This document shows positions 1-11,689 of a stretch of DNA of 64,000 nt, in pieces. Source of the stretch: Porites lobata. Lineage: Eukaryota > Cnidaria > Anthozoa > Scleractinia > Poritidae. The position numbers were made by a program, and so were the translations under genes. The stretch covers positions 607,001 through 671,000 of the forward strand of contig CALNXK010000083.1 of NCBI GenBank assembly GCA_942486035.1, in the 5' to 3' direction. The notes under the pieces were generated by a model. The model did no database searches and was not told where the DNA came from. It worked only from the letters and a program-made list of their open reading frames with translations. Positions within the stretch are counted from its first letter, which is position 1. Each line of letters begins with the position of its first letter.

Positions 1-1200
1 TCAGAATATATTCCTTCGGTTTGGCCTGTAAATTGTGGTCATTAGCTCTCACAATATATGATCCTGGTTCGCCTTTGTTAGACTTCCCCAACAGCACTGC
101 GGGTTCCCAGGTTCCTCCCTGTCGCACTATGATAATATCTCCAGGTTTTAATGGTTCAAGCGACTTGCAGCTCCGATCAAAATACTTCCTCTGAACTTGT
201 TGTTTTTTCTTCCAACAGTCTCTGAACTTCACTGGGGTCGTAGGCCATTGGATTTAGCAAGGTATTCTTAAAAGGAATGGTACTTCTTGTGCGGCGCCCC
301 ATGAGCAACTGCGTTGGTGAAAGGCCAACTCCAGGAATTGGAGTACTTCGTAACTCCAGAATTGCTAAATAGGGATCTTTGTTGTCCTCATATGCCTTCT
401 TGAGAAGTTTCTTGGCTATTTCTACAGTACGTTCCACCAAACCATTGCTCTGAGGAAATCTTGGTGATGAAGTAACATGCTGAAATTGATACTGTTTGGC
501 AAACGGTTGAAATTCCAAACTTCCATGTCTTGCCATATGCCGTTATAGACAGTTGGTGGCAGAGGTACTTGTGCTGTCTTTGAGTAATATTGATAGTTCC
601 TGTACTTATTACAAATTCCACAACTAGCAACTTTCTCTTTCATGTGTTTGCTTATTAAACAAACCCTTTCTCTCTAACTAACTAGCACGGCTAAGGGAAT
701 CTGAAATGTGCAATTGGTCACCAGGTCTGTACTTGACTATCAGTTCATACTATTGTACACGAAGCATCATTCGCTGAATGCGCTGCGGTGCCATAGACAG
801 CGGTTTCTTGACTAAACTCTCGAGAGGTTTTCGGTCACTTTCTACCCATAACTGTTTTTCCCACAAAAGTGCTGGTGAAATTTGCTGATGCCAAAGACAG
901 GATAGCTAACATTTCTTTTTCGATTTGAGCATAATTCCGCTCTGCACTGTTTAGTGATCTTGACGCATGGTCTACTGGTTGGTTTCCTTGCAGTAAACAG
1001 GCACCAAGACCCTCTGCATCAACAGATACAATGACATCTTGATTCAAATCAAATACGTGAGAACAGGTGCTTGAGTGATACTGGGGATAAGCGTTTCGTA
1101 TGCTTTCTCCCGTGCCTCCATCCAGTGCCACTCCACTGATTTTTCCTGCAGCTCACGAAGTGGTTTATTGCTGATAGCCAAATTCGGGACGAACTTAGGG
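1..1200 (-). pseudogene. Gypsy-type LTR retrotransposon pol fragment (RT end, RNase H, integrase), decayed
   Basis: Read on the minus strand from 1200 downwards, the translation shows in order the end of the reverse transcriptase (about 1200-1130), an RNase H-like domain with motif SVDAEGLGACLLQ (about 1070-960), the tether motif SDRKPLESLVKKPL (about 840-795), an integrase zinc-finger remnant around CGICNKYRNYQ (about 640-600), and the integrase tail with HVTSSPRFPQSNG (about 475-440) and PGDIIIVRQGGTWEPAVLLG (about 145-85). This order is that of Gypsy (Metaviridae) pol. Lesions visible directly: an in-frame stop near 748, another near 682, a deletion that removes the integrase DDE core between about 590 and 540, and a frameshift in the A-run near 205 (opposite strand T-run), after which the frame continues to the window edge. 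The element is dead and truncated by the window start. The RT finger and palm are missing beyond 1200. Confidence 0.9.
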
Positions 1201-1984
1201 ACCAGTTATAATTTAAGTTGGAGGAGGGGGTGGAGGAGAAATTGTTTTTTATCCCAAATTATTTCCAGACCCCTACTAAAAGCACCCATGTTTTTTAGGT
1301 ACCCCCCCTTCAATGATGTTAAAAGATTTAAGGGCCCCCTTTTCTTACATAATACCCAAATGGTAATAACAAATAACATTTTCTTTACTTTACCGTTCTT
1401 ACTCACTGTCACTTCCGAATGTGCCAACTAACAACAGAGAAGCACTTCACACTAAACTGAGAAAGAGATTTCACCTAGAGCCTCTCAAACAGCTTATAGA
1501 GCAAGGATATATCAGTGATTGTGTTATAATTGAGATAAGACAAGCCATCGAAAGGTTAGAGGCCGACAGGACCGCTTCAAAGGAAGAAAGAAGATAATCA
1601 GCCAAAAAGCTTACTGCATGTAATCATTTTTTATATGAGCAGTACATGCTATAATCAAAAGCTGATTAAATTGTTTTAGTATTAAAAAACTTGACAGTGA
1701 CACAGACAGTGAGTCCACATCAACCTCATCTACAAATAATGATTCGGAAAGTGAGATTGCATAACATGACTTTATGCATGTAATCATTTGTTTAAATGCC
1801 GATGAAATTGTTTCAGTGTTACACAATAATGGATGTTGTGTTGATGCACCTACTATTTGAGCATTAGATCTTTTTGTCAAAATGCTGATTAAATTGTTTT
1901 AGTATTATACAATATAGGACTTTGTGTAAAACTGAATCAAAATCAGGTCCCTTAATACTCAAGCATCATGCTGCTCAGAAGGGA
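1201..1984. other. Spacer between the pol and gag relics; three degenerate repeat copies
   Basis: No gene is recognised. Three degenerate copies of a roughly 30-bp AT-rich unit with core GATTAAATTGTTTTAGTATT lie near 1660-1690, 1798-1830 and 1883-1915; the flanking word GCATGTAATCATTT also recurs near 1617 and 1777, so this part has grown by local duplication. A plus-strand open stretch of about 57 codons (about 1427-1597, ending in TAA) encodes a charged, helical-looking peptide with no recognised domain; it has no clear start and is not called as a gene. Confidence 0.4.
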
Positions 1985-2240
1985 TGCTACTTAAAAGAAA
2001 CTTGAAACTTGTTGTCACTTAAAGCACCAATGAACAAGGCCTGTTCGTCACTTGGTCCACTGTTTGAAGCTCCTTTTTTCAAACTGGCATACACTTGCAA
2101 AATGGTTAGGCCTGTGGCAAGCATTACAAGTCTTTCCATATGGAGGACAATTGCCTCGTTTGTGACGATATCCACGGAATTGACATGAAATCCTACCTGG
2201 TTTGCTATCTCACGCATTCCTACGCTCATCTTTCTGACTG
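1985..2240 (-). pseudogene. Retrotransposon gag/protease-junction remnant with zinc knuckles
   Basis: On the minus strand, about 2194-2063 translates to two tandem CCHC-type zinc knuckles: a first one beginning CQFRGYRH, in which the second Cys is replaced by Arg, and a second one reading CNACHRPNHFASVC. Just downstream, in another frame, comes EQALFIGALSD, resembling the acidic stretch that precedes the protease in Gypsy elements. Orientation and order (gag upstream of pol on the minus strand) fit the same element as the pol fragment at 1-1200, with protease and most of RT lost. Frameshifts between the knuckle and the following stretch show it is not functional. Confidence 0.7.
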
Positions 2241-4620
2241 TTTCCTGTTTTCTCCTCCGCTTTTCTCCACCATGTTAGATTATAAACTGAACTTAACCAT
2301 AAGATCAAGATGGAAACTGCTCCTGGGCCCTCCAAATATCACAGGCCATCCAGACTATGCATATCATGCCGGATGGGTGTCTCGGAACAGCATTTAAATT
2401 TTTGACAGCTAAATTTGTAAATAGTAAATGCTATGCTTAAGTTTAACATATGTTAGATGAAAAATTCGATTTTCGGTGTTTTAGCATTGAACCCTTTGCA
2501 TTGCGTTGCATCTTTGAATTAAAAGAATCATGAACTTGTGCAGCAATTTTCTTCTTTCCTTCCATTCTTGTCACTTCCCTCCTCTCTCCCCCTGTAGGCT
2601 TCTCTTCTTGTCCCATGCCACCGGCGCGGAGTTTGGTTCCTCCTGCTCTTTCTAAAGTTAAAAGAAAAACAAGAAACAACATAGGCAACAAATCATGGAG
2701 AATAATTATTGAACATGATTCGCTTGGAGACACTGAGTTTAGGTCAGGTAAAATAAGAAAGTTTTAGTCTTCCCGTAGCTACTTAACAATGTTTATGGTT
2801 TTCGAAGATAGTCCTGTGTTGTGTTGTATGGCATACAGAAACTGAAAAAATTACAAAAATGGCGTCCGAGGGGGTCAAATAAAGTGATGCTCGTATCTCT
2901 AATACAAGAGCAGTGAAGAACCTATGTTTATTATATTTGTCCATTACTCCACCTAACCTATCTATGATGTTAGTATGAGCTTATTCTGTTGACCCCCTTC
3001 CGTTGACAGTTTTAACATTTTGCCTGGTTTTCTTTGACAACCACTCTTAAACTTAAATCGAACGAGGTAGCAGTTATTATAACGACCGCAACCGTCAAAA
3101 TGGAGGCTCACCATGCTTGATAATACAGCCAGTCATTGGCTAAAAACACGGAAGTGGGCAATGGTAGCAACAGTGAACTGAGGTGCTTTTAGGCGGGACT
3201 CACAGAGCCTAAAGGAGGACTTAAAGAGACCCTAAATAACTCCTGAACAGATATCCCCAGGAACAATTCTTCGGAAGGACTAAATAATTCAAATCACAGT
3301 CATCTGAAGATTGACAAATGAATCCTTTCCTTCATCTATCGTAGCCAGCCACGGTGAGGATTGGTCCTTGAAATGAAGAAACAGACGTGAGCAAAAGCCG
3401 AACTGTAATCGCTAAAAACAACAAAACAAACAATTTTTCCAATAAGCTGAGAAAATGCATCAAAGCGATAAAATGAAATCAGATTGTGGGTTGTTAGGAG
3501 TTCACAGACCCGGAAGACGAATACGAATGAACAAGACGCTTATATAACTGTATGCAAAATACTTAACACCAAAAATACCGAAACACAAAAAGGCAAGATA
3601 ACACACGTAATTAACCATATAAGAACGTGCAGAAAACAAATATCTGCTAAACTGCGTACCACAGATATTTTTGCATTTCCTTTTTTTACACTAAGTTTTT
3701 CATTAACATACAAAAAATTTAAAAAATCAAAAGCAAAGATCATTTAAACTAGGTAGAAAATTAACTATGTTCATAGAAAACGTAAAAATGTGGCTCATGC
3801 TTAAAAGATCAAACCACTTCTATAGAAGAAAAACATATTTAAATCTAAAGAGTGAAATTATAACTTGGTATTGCTTTAAATGATAGTTTTTTACCTGATT
3901 AAGGAGGCATAGACATAGCATATCAAAATATGCATAAAAAGAATTCACCGGGCACCTATTACAAAGCCTTTTAATTGTAAATTACAAAGGAAGCACTGGA
4001 CAAAGGAAAATTTGTTATCAAACCACCAATCGATCTGTATCATTGCATGTAATTGACAAGCAGAAAGAACAACTCTGACTTGCAAGGAAAATTTATGGTT
4101 ACAACAACAAGCAGTGGATAAATAGACACCATAAATTTTAATGCGAACGTAAGAGCATTAAAAATATTATTTGCAGATCTATAGATGCTATCTTATCTTA
4201 TCTTTGAAAATACAAAGTAATAATTAAACTTAAGTTATAGTATGTAATAAAGAGGATGAGAACGAGGCGAACTTCCTGAGAAATTATAATGTCACTCTAT
4301 TACAATGAATACGACGAAACCATACTTTTCAGGTCGATACACAAAAGATGGGTAGAAAGCTCCACATCGCAATCGTACTCAAATTGTCGAGTAGACAAAA
4401 AATAATACAAGCTTTTGATGAAAATCTGTATTGCTTTCTTAGGTCAAGGAGAATTTGTTTGCTTTATGCATGTGCTGAAGCACTTTAGCTTAACATTTAG
4501 CATACATGCTTCTTGTTAATGCCCAATATCCGTTAAAAAGTCCATCGCCACTAGCAAATAACAACCACAAACTTTAATAGTACAAAAAGTTAGAACCTAC
4601 CGGCGTTTCTTGACACTTCC
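2241..4620. other. Intergenic or intronic sequence without recognisable gene
   Basis: AT-rich sequence with only short open frames on both strands. The minus-strand open frame around 2733-2443 is basic and low-complexity and has no recognised domain. I see no RNA gene, no TIR pair and no convincing exon here. Confidence 0.5.
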
Positions 4621-4793
4621 CAGGGGCGGATCTAGGGGGAGGGTGCAGGGGGTGCGCACCCCCCTGAGATGACCTGCGGTTATCTAATACAACTGGTATT
4701 CTGCCAAAAAAAAAACTATGTGGTTTATTGGTGTTGAAGTACAGCAAGAGATGAGTGCACCCCCTCCTAAACAAAATCCTGGATCCGCCCCTG
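4621..4793. mobile_element. 173-bp MITE with 16-bp TIRs and 5-bp flanking direct repeat
   Basis: The element begins CAGGGGCGGATCTAGG and ends with the reverse complement of CAGGGGCGGATCCAGG: 16-bp terminal inverted repeats with one mismatch. CTTCC occurs immediately outside both ends (4616-4620 and 4794-4798), consistent with a 5-bp target duplication. Inside, near 4648-4663, is a GC-rich palindrome. The terminal sequence resembles cut-and-paste DNA transposon families, but hAT elements normally make 8-bp duplications, so the superfamily is left open. Confidence 0.8.
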
Positions 4794-4946
4794 CTTCCGT
4801 ACCATCGGGGAGCGGCTTTAGCAGAACAGAGTTGTTGAAACTTGTTAAATGTGACCCTGGTTTTTCTCCGCGCTAAAATCAGGAGTATTTTGACAATCTC
4901 TCACCCGCTCTTTCCCAAACTTTGCGCGGACAACAGGGCAAGAGAG

Positions 4947-5040
4947 AACGCCTTAGGAAATAGGCTGGTGGTTAAGATAATAGTCTGCCGTCGCTACACC
5001 CCGGGGTCGAATCTCGGTCATGATATACTGAATTTTAAAA
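4947..5040 (+). repeat. tRNA-like SINE head (pol III A and B boxes)
   Basis: A tRNA-like stretch with an A-box-like GGCTGGTGGTTAAG (about 4963-4976) and, about 30 bp on, a B-box-like GGGTCGAATCTC (about 5004-5015) differing from the consensus at about two positions. It does not fold into a clean cloverleaf with matching acceptor stems, so it is better explained as the head of a tRNA-derived SINE. The body and tail are not recognised. Confidence 0.4.
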
Positions 5041-5521
5041 ATTGAAGAGACGTAAACTGTCATGAACATTTGTTGAGCAGAAATTTCAAGAAGAAACTTA
5101 ATGCCATATGAATAGCAAATACAAGTTGGTGTACTGGTCCCATACATGATAGCCTCTGGCTTTTCTTTAACACAAATGAGCAACGCATTGAAGCGTAGCA
5201 AAGCTGTTGTGGATTTCTCTTTAAAGAAAATCAACTGCCACCTTTATAGATGTATGCATTAAAAATACGGATGATATAGTTGATAGATATGATAGATATT
5301 TATAATACATGTGAGAAGTGAAGCACTTGGAAATTTTGGATAGCACTAAAGTAAAGTTGCAAGGCGTTCGCTCATCTCCTGAAACTCCACGTGGGAGCCA
5401 GTCAAATTTGCGGGCCTCCGCGCGAAATAATGAAGTTTGTTGAGAGTGGCCCAATTTGTTCTAAAACAGCACATTTGACTATTTCCATGGAACCACGTGG
5501 ACCTTATGCTTGCGGTCTCCT

Positions 5522-5575
5522 ACCCCTTATCTCAGGGTCTGGATGACCGCCCACCCCTTATCTGAAGGTCTGGAT
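5522..5575 (+). repeat. Two tandem 23-bp copies next to the first visible exon
   Basis: ACCCCTTATCT-x-A-x-GGTCTGGAT occurs at 5522-5544 and again at 5553-5575 with two differences. Each copy ends a pyrimidine-rich stretch with an AG and so duplicates a possible splice acceptor. The reading frame of the downstream PA14 exon has a TGA at 5563-5565, so only the second copy can supply the acceptor. Confidence 0.7.
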
Positions 5576-5808
5576 TTGCCACTGAATACCATCCAAAAAT
5601 AATTGTCACGCACACAGATTCCGTTGACGATATCCGCGGAGCTCACCGAGAATTCTGGTATAGATACGTGAATACTGAGGGATTTGCAACTCTTCGTGAA
5701 AATCCGATATTTGAGCAGAAACCCGATGGATATACTACGATGCAAAGTATGTCTGCCATATTTGAGGTCAGCGAAAACTATGGGGAAAGATTGTCTTCCT
5801 ATCTGCAG
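5568..5808 (+). CDS. Exon: N-terminal half of PA14-type domain
   Basis: The open frame covers about 80 codons and ends with CTGCAG before donor GTAATT. It contains HREFWYRYVNTEGFATLREN followed by a stretch ending NYGERLSSYLQ, matching the PA14 pattern: a REVW-like start, a repeated L/P-rich segment, then a YGxRLxxYLQ strand. The acceptor is taken at AG 5566-5567 because an in-frame TGA lies at 5563-5565; this places the start in phase 2. If there is no intron here the true start is unknown, as no ATG precedes the domain in frame. It ends in phase 0 and joins the next exon. Confidence 0.75.
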
Positions 5809-6635
5809 GTAATTTTCCCGCCCGTCTCATTAAATTGCTCTTTCACATGCAGGCTTTTTAGGTGACAATTAATATAAGCGTGGTAAGGAAAGGGAAATAA
5901 TGAATGTAAAGTATGACACAAATAAATGAAGAAATAAACACACACAAATAGAAGAAGGACAGCAGGGCTCCTTATGATGGTTGCAATAAATGAAGAACAA
6001 TTGCTTTGTTTCGTGATCATTTGTTTCCACGAGGAGCCACGTTGGTTATTGGACTAAATGCTGGTGAGTTTTAAAACGACTCTAAGAGCAAGAACCTTGT
6101 GAACTGATTTTACTAGATATAATCAATAAAATAATTAAGAATGTGTACAATTGTTTCAGAACTGGGAGGTTTGGGTGAATCGGGAAATACTGTGTGACCG
6201 AAGGGTCCCAAGGTTTCTAAGATGTTGTTCAAACAGCGACCTACAAAAATACTCGAAGCGAGCTATAACTTCTCTTACTAAGTTTCTTATGTGAAAGACG
6301 AGCTGCATAATTTTAGGATCAGCGATAGATAGAAAGAATCCTGTGTTGTGATAACCTATCTTTCAAAATGTCAAACTCGAGAAAGATGGCACGTTCATTA
6401 TGTAAAGAGTGCGGGACAAGCCTTATGTTACAGGACGAGTGCCACACACTACAAATCCTATACTCAGTAGCTTGAAGCTCAGCATCACAAGTCTCTCTTT
6501 TACGGTCTCCGCTCTCTGTTTTTCATCTTCTCCGGATGTTTCATAACGTGTTTAGTAACGTTTAATGCCATATGATAGCCTAGTGGAAAGTATTTCGTTC
6601 TCTCTTGATTTTGGTGAAAATTAATTGTTTATTAG

Positions 6636-6814
6636 CTACCTGAGAGTGCTAACTATACATTCACCCTATCGTGTGGAGATGAATGTGAGCTTTGGTTTAA
6701 ACAGCTCAGAGAAACGAAGATGACTTTTGAAGACACCACTGCCTCTCAATCAGAGCAAGAAGAGGTTATGCTAGTTCAGCTACAGCGATGGGCCAGCCAC
6801 AACGAGTCTGACAT
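6636..6814 (+). CDS. Exon: middle of PA14-type domain
   Basis: Acceptor TTTATTAG, donor GTAAGA. It opens in phase 0 with LPESANYTFTLSCGDECELW, the typical PA14 core (xPxSGxYTFxLxxDDxxELW), which follows directly from YLQ of the previous exon. It then reads through a charged segment to QRWASHNESD and ends in phase 2. A second, weaker acceptor at 6159-6160 also opens a frame (NWEVWVNREI...) but lacks a donor and PA14 similarity, so it was not used. Confidence 0.85.
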
Positions 6815-6994
6815 GTAAGAAGATACTTGACTAAACCATGTGTCAATTTCTAGCGCAATACTGTGCTTTATATAATCAATGAGTGAGCAACAAGGATAAG
6901 CAGAGGCTGAAGTTTACATGCCAATTTTTCGGCTAATTGTGCGGTTAATTCCGGCTTTATTTCCCCTAATTATTCATTCAAAATTAAATATGTA

Positions 6995-7498
6995 CACGTA
7001 AGTACAGGAAAATGGTGCAGAATACATGCAGAATTGTTCAAATAAGTGTGAAAAGCACGAAATTTGGCAGAGGTATAGAGGTCAATACCCTGAGAAAATC
7101 TGGATAGGAGGTCACGCTGCAAACTGAATACTTCCAGTGTTATAACCGTGGAATTGATTATCTTTAAAACAGCAAAAACACAGTCTTAAAGTTAAAGCAC
7201 TGGCCCGAAATTTATAAGAGCGGTAAAGTACAGTATAGTGCACAGTACAACTCATAGAACCAAGCCCTCTGAGGGATACTTGCAGAGTGATAGACGAGGA
7301 ATACATTATAATAAAAACAGGTAATTGGTGCACTGTTTAAGCTTGTACATACTTTAACTCTTGTATGTGCATAAATGTTAATGTTATGAATAATTATAGA
7401 TAGGACACCATGCCCCTTTTCTAGTACTTCCAGTTATACAGCTATAAAATCGATTTTATAAAAAGGTCAGAAAAAGAGCATTTTTAGAATGGAATCAA
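6995..7498 (+). repeat. Left arm of a ~0.5-kb inverted repeat (partner 10924-11421)
   Basis: This stretch matches the reverse complement of 10924-11421 over about 500 bp with scattered differences and small gaps. Shared landmarks include GGTATAGAGGTCAATACCCT-like and CACAGTCTTAAAGTTAAAGC words. The two arms face each other across about 3.4 kb that contains a BEL/Pao relic. The arms carry no recognised coding sequence. They may be termini of a foldback-type element or an inverted pair of one repeat. Confidence 0.75.
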
Positions 7499-8149
7499 AA
7501 GATTCAAAATGTCACTGTGGTTAGCTACATTGCGATGTGTATCTCTATGGCTGGAACCACGCCTTTGGTCGATACTTACAGAGAAATAGATGTTACATTG
7601 GTATTACTGAAAGTGTACAATCGGGTACCAAAAATGAGCGCACATGACATTTTTCTGTACCTCCATCTCGTCAATAATATTTCCATGCAATCTAAATGTA
7701 TTAGATGATGCCACATGCTTTATTGAGCACTCACAGTTGTGTAGTCATGGAATTAACTTTCGCAAAATCGAAGCTTATCTAAAATATACTACACAGTGGT
7801 AAACCCACAATCGTGCAGGCTTTGCGACACCGTCTTTTTCTTAATGTTGGGGTGGCACAGCTAGTACGACGCGCCTTAATATCAGCTTTGAACAATTTAT
7901 ATCACTTTCGTAGTAAACAGCCTGCGTGGGGTGACGAGGCGAGCCATTGTGCAGCAAAGTAAAACGAAATCTGCCGACAAGCGTTTCCACTACGCGTAAA
8001 GGGCGCCAGCTACTATTTTTAAGCGCAACGAACTGCCACGTGAAAATTGGCGGGAAAACGAGAAAAAAGAATGAAATGACAAAATGAAATCCTGAGATGT
8101 GTTTTAAAAAAACAACGTTCGTTCCCAAACATTCCGCTCCCCTTGGCAC
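7499..8149. other. Stretch between inverted-repeat arm and BEL/Pao relic
   Basis: No gene is recognised. Short open frames on both strands show no known domain. The part next to 8150 may be the non-coding 3' end of the BEL/Pao copy, but no LTR can be demonstrated. Confidence 0.4.
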
Positions 8150-10870
8150 GCTTAGGGTTGGAGGTCCAATAATATGCAACACTCATAGGTCCTCATAATC
8201 ATTCTCCAGAAGACGCAACTTTTGACCAACGCGACCAAGGTTCCAGTGACCTCATGATGCATTTTCGTCAACCAGAAGTACCAGAGCATTTGGCTTTAAA
8301 GGAAACGTGCTCTTTATGGTGTTAAGGTTAAATGGCGTGATTATTTCCAGCACTCTTAGAACACAAGAATAGCTGTTCTGGTCTGAAAAAATATATCATA
8401 TAGTCGTCAAAAGATCAGCTCCGGCATTAAGGTGTTCATTGTGCAACAGCTCACAAAGCAACGTCTAGTTTTCTAAACAAAGTGGTTTTCAGACAATGGA
8501 GTTCAAACGTGTTGGGACCTTTTCAGTGATATTACTAAACCTGCCGACCCCTCCCCTTCACCCAAAGTTGAATTTGGAGCAAAATGGGTGAATGGGCCAT
8601 AACATTGCTGGGAGAAGTGTTTGGACGACGAAAGGAGCCCAAAGCCGAACAAAACATTGTCGTTAGGAGCAGGGTCCTACGTAACAATTGTTTTTCACAC
8701 AGTCCCAAGTTCTTTTGTCCTCCGTTGTCTGTTCCTTGAGTGGACCAACTCGAGATGAATCGCATGTGCGCTCGGGAACGTGAGCAGGAAGCACCAACGT
8801 TTCACTACAGTCCCTCCAAGCTTGACGTACAAGGATCCAAAAAGGTCTATTCCGAAGAAGGAGGTGCCATTTGTTGGGTCATTGGCTTGGCATGAAATTC
8901 CTTGCAGACAATACATTGGCTGAGAAAAGAGCAAACTACCTTCCTGATCTGTGGAATCCAAAGCTTCTCGCCCACTTTCGCAATTATATGTTCACACCCA
9001 AGGCGACCGATCAACTCATGGAGGTGGTGAATCATCGTTCTCGTAGCAAAGCTGGTGATCCTTTGGAGGATGATCTGATTTGTAGAGTTGACGGTGGCTG
9101 GCGGGGATAGTACACGCCCTTTGACTCTCAAATTCGATTATACTGGATGGCTTGACACTATTCTTAGATTTGAGATCATTGATTTCTTGCGAATACCGTA
9201 TTTATTCGACTAAACGCCGCCCTTAAATTAACGCCGCAGCTAATCAGGAGAATGCGGCGTTTACTCGAGGATAATAAGAAAAATCTCGGTACAACTAGGT
9301 AACTTACACCATCTAGCAAAATATGAGAGACATTGGAACCTTTATATTACATAATATTTACATACGATTTACAATTTCTGTTGTCAGTGATTTTTAAAAA
9401 AGTGGTTTCGAAATAAACGCCGCCAGGAATAAACGCCGCATTGGAAACGCTAAAAATTTAATAAACGCCGCGGCGTTTAATCAAATAAATACGATAGGCC
9501 GAATACTGAACCATCCTTACAATGCCTGTAGTAGCAGCATTTTTTGTACTAGCAGGAGTTAGGGGACCCTTTCGGACGGTCTTCAGACTGCGAAAGAACT
9601 AGACAAAACGGACAAGCGAAGCTATGGGAACTATAAGCGGATTCCAACAGATAAACTAGTGAGCAGTTTGCGAAAATACAGGTGCTGATGTCAGACGCAG
9701 GGATCAAAAGTTGAACTTTTGCGTACCAGACTCAACATGGGACTCGTGCTTTAACTCTAATTCTTTAACAGGAATATTTCTGAGGGCTGCATTACGCCAG
9801 TGGGATTCTGGTCGCCATAGAAACCCATGCCCTTATAGCCATCGGTGATTTAAGTTTAACACTTACGGAGTCAAGCCATGCAAAACGTTGTCTGCAGGAT
9901 TAAGGAATCCTGCCTCGTGATTCCACCGTTCTGGTTGAGAGTTGTCTCTTTTCTCTTCTACACGATTGGCAACGTAAGTCTTGAAGGGACGTTTTGCATT
10001 CTTTAAGTAGTGGAGAACCATCTCGTTATCTGTTCAGTACTTCGTGCATTTTATAGGCAGATCCATTTTCTCCATTAGCATCTTATACATGTCGACGGCT
10101 CAGCTGCTTGTAGTTCAAGCCTTGGAATGCTTACAAAGTTAACTGGAGCATTCCTTACCTTTCCCATAACGAACGAACAATGGATAAGGCCAGCCAAATC
10201 CTCAACTCTGAAATATGCTGATGCGCCGTAGCCAACTTCTGATACATCAGAAGAAATATGCAGTCGCAGTTTACACTTGAAGCCACCCATTTGGCGCGTG
10301 AAGTAGCAACGTGGTATGCGAAGCTGAGCCAGGAATGGCAGCTGATTGACCCAAGACCTCCAACTGATGTGGAAGCCGTCTTCCACCAAAGGCTGATCCA
10401 ATCCAACTCTGTCTTCCAGATGTCTTGTATTAGAACACTAACAGTAATGGTTTCGTGTGCTGCGAAGCCAAGAGGATCGTAAACGGGACACATGGAAGAG
10501 AGGATGCTTCGCTTTGTCTCAGGACAGTTTAAGTCCCTTATTTTGAACCCTAGTTCATCTGTTCCTACAAGCCACCGCGCCACAAAGGCTCTCTCCGAGG
10601 CAACTCAGTCGAGTCAAGGTTCAGTCATGACTGGATCCTCTTTGAGAAGGTACCGTTGATGTGAACTTTGCGAGGCAAAAACCACCACGGCTTAGCATTT
10701 TAATCAGATCGGATGCTGCATTGCTTGCCGATCTCTTATCCCTGAAGGACGGCAGGGCATCGTCGACTTGAAAGTTTTTGGCAACAATCGCTGAAATCAC
10801 CGGGTTGAAACCTTGAAACCATTCTTATTGGCTGTTCTCCTTAAAACAGAATTGACGCTCAATAAATGTG
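8150..10870 (-). pseudogene. BEL/Pao LTR retrotransposon pol relic (RT, RNase H, integrase)
   Basis: Read on the minus strand from 10870 down: an RT palm segment with FQVDD as the catalytic YVDD-like motif (about 10785), the connection FKIRDLNCPETKRSILSSM and YDPLGFAA (about 10540-10460), RNase H-like HISSDVSEVGYGASAYF (about 10265), VANRVEEKR and RWNHEAGFLNPADNVLHGL (about 9970-9880), the integrase zinc-finger region CSFLSQCIVCKEFHAKPM (about 8935-8880), the integrase core start FFGIDLFGSLYVK (about 8850) and an integrase C-terminal VLLVDENAS (about 8290). This is BEL/Pao domain order. Several frameshifts and stops break it, and a MITE interrupts it between RNase H and integrase. Confidence 0.85.
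9197..9493. mobile_element. ~297-bp MITE with CGTATTTATT...AACGCCGC termini, nested in the BEL/Pao relic
   Basis: The left end reads CGTATTTATTCGACTAAACG and the right end is the reverse complement of CGTATTTATTTGATTAAACG, giving TIRs of about 24 bp with two mismatches. The word AAACGCCGC and its complement recur at least six times inside, so the whole element is strongly self-complementary. It separates the RNase H-like and integrase parts of the retrotransposon and must therefore be younger. The target duplication could not be set with confidence. Confidence 0.75.
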
Positions 10871-10923
10871 TCTGGTGAATGTTTTTTTTTTAATTTCGTG
10901 AAAATTAATTCCACGACTGCACA

Positions 10924-11421
10924 ACTGATTCCATACTAAAAATGCTCCTTTTCTGACCTATTCATATAATCGATTCCATAGCTGTTTAACTGGAAGTACT
11001 TGAAAAAAGGGGCGTGGCATCCTATCTAGAATTATTCATAACATTAACACTTATCCACATACAAGAGTTAAAGTATGTAGAAGCTTAAACAGTGCACCAA
11101 TTGCCTATTTTTATTATAATGTATTCCTCATCAATCACTCTGCAAGTATCCCTCAGAGGGCGTGGTTCTATAAGTAATACTGTGCACTATACTGTACTTT
11201 ATCGCTCTTATAAATTCCGGACCCGCGCTTTAACTTTAAGACTGTGTTTTTGCTGTTTTAAAGATAATTAATTCCACGGCTTTAAAGTGGAAGTATTCAG
11301 TTTGGGGCGCGACGTTCTATCCAGAATTGCTCAGGGTATTAACCTCCATACCTCCGCCAAATTTCCTGCTTTTATTACTAATTTGAACAATGATGCACCA
11401 TTTTTCTTTACTACGTTTCAG
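10924..11421 (-). repeat. Right arm of the ~0.5-kb inverted repeat
   Basis: Inverted partner of 6995-7498; see that entry. The outer boundary is placed where similarity stops after the ACGT that both arms share. The arm contains no recognised coding sequence. Confidence 0.75.
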
Positions 11422-11519
11422 ATTGGTTCCAATCCCCCGGCTAATTCTTCATAGGGTAAATTAGTGAACAATTCTTGCAAGGACCACTTGGAGAAACAGC
11501 GGCGATATATGTCAATAGA

Positions 11520-11601
11520 TTAAATTTCATCTCGTCTGTTCATCCCATGGGGCTCAGGTGTTTTGCCTTTAGATGTTAAAAATCCTTCACGGACCTTACG
11601 G
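11520..11601 (-). repeat. Inverted copy of a Penelope-like ORF tail
   Basis: About 82 bp matching the reverse complement of 11789-11871 with only a few differences. On the minus strand it encodes the same last residues, including KGKTPEPHGMNRRDEI and the stop. With the plus-strand copy it could form a long hairpin around a spacer of about 190 bp. Confidence 0.85.
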
Positions 11602-11689
11602 GGCGTCGGTGCTATCCAAATATGTCACTTAGCCGGCGTTAGTTTCGCCGATAGAAAAAGCCAGCAATCCACATCACCTTTATCATCCT

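Noticed and set aside
1075..1431. 118-codon plus-strand open frame
   Set aside because: Overlaps the Gypsy relic on the other strand and has no known domain or splice context.
4963..5016. True tRNA gene
   Set aside because: No paired acceptor stem or anticodon stem can be drawn; a SINE head explains the two boxes better.
6161..6297. Alternative exon opening NWEVWVNREI after TTGTTTCAG
   Set aside because: No donor is found, and the exon at 6636 continues the PA14 pattern in the same phase.
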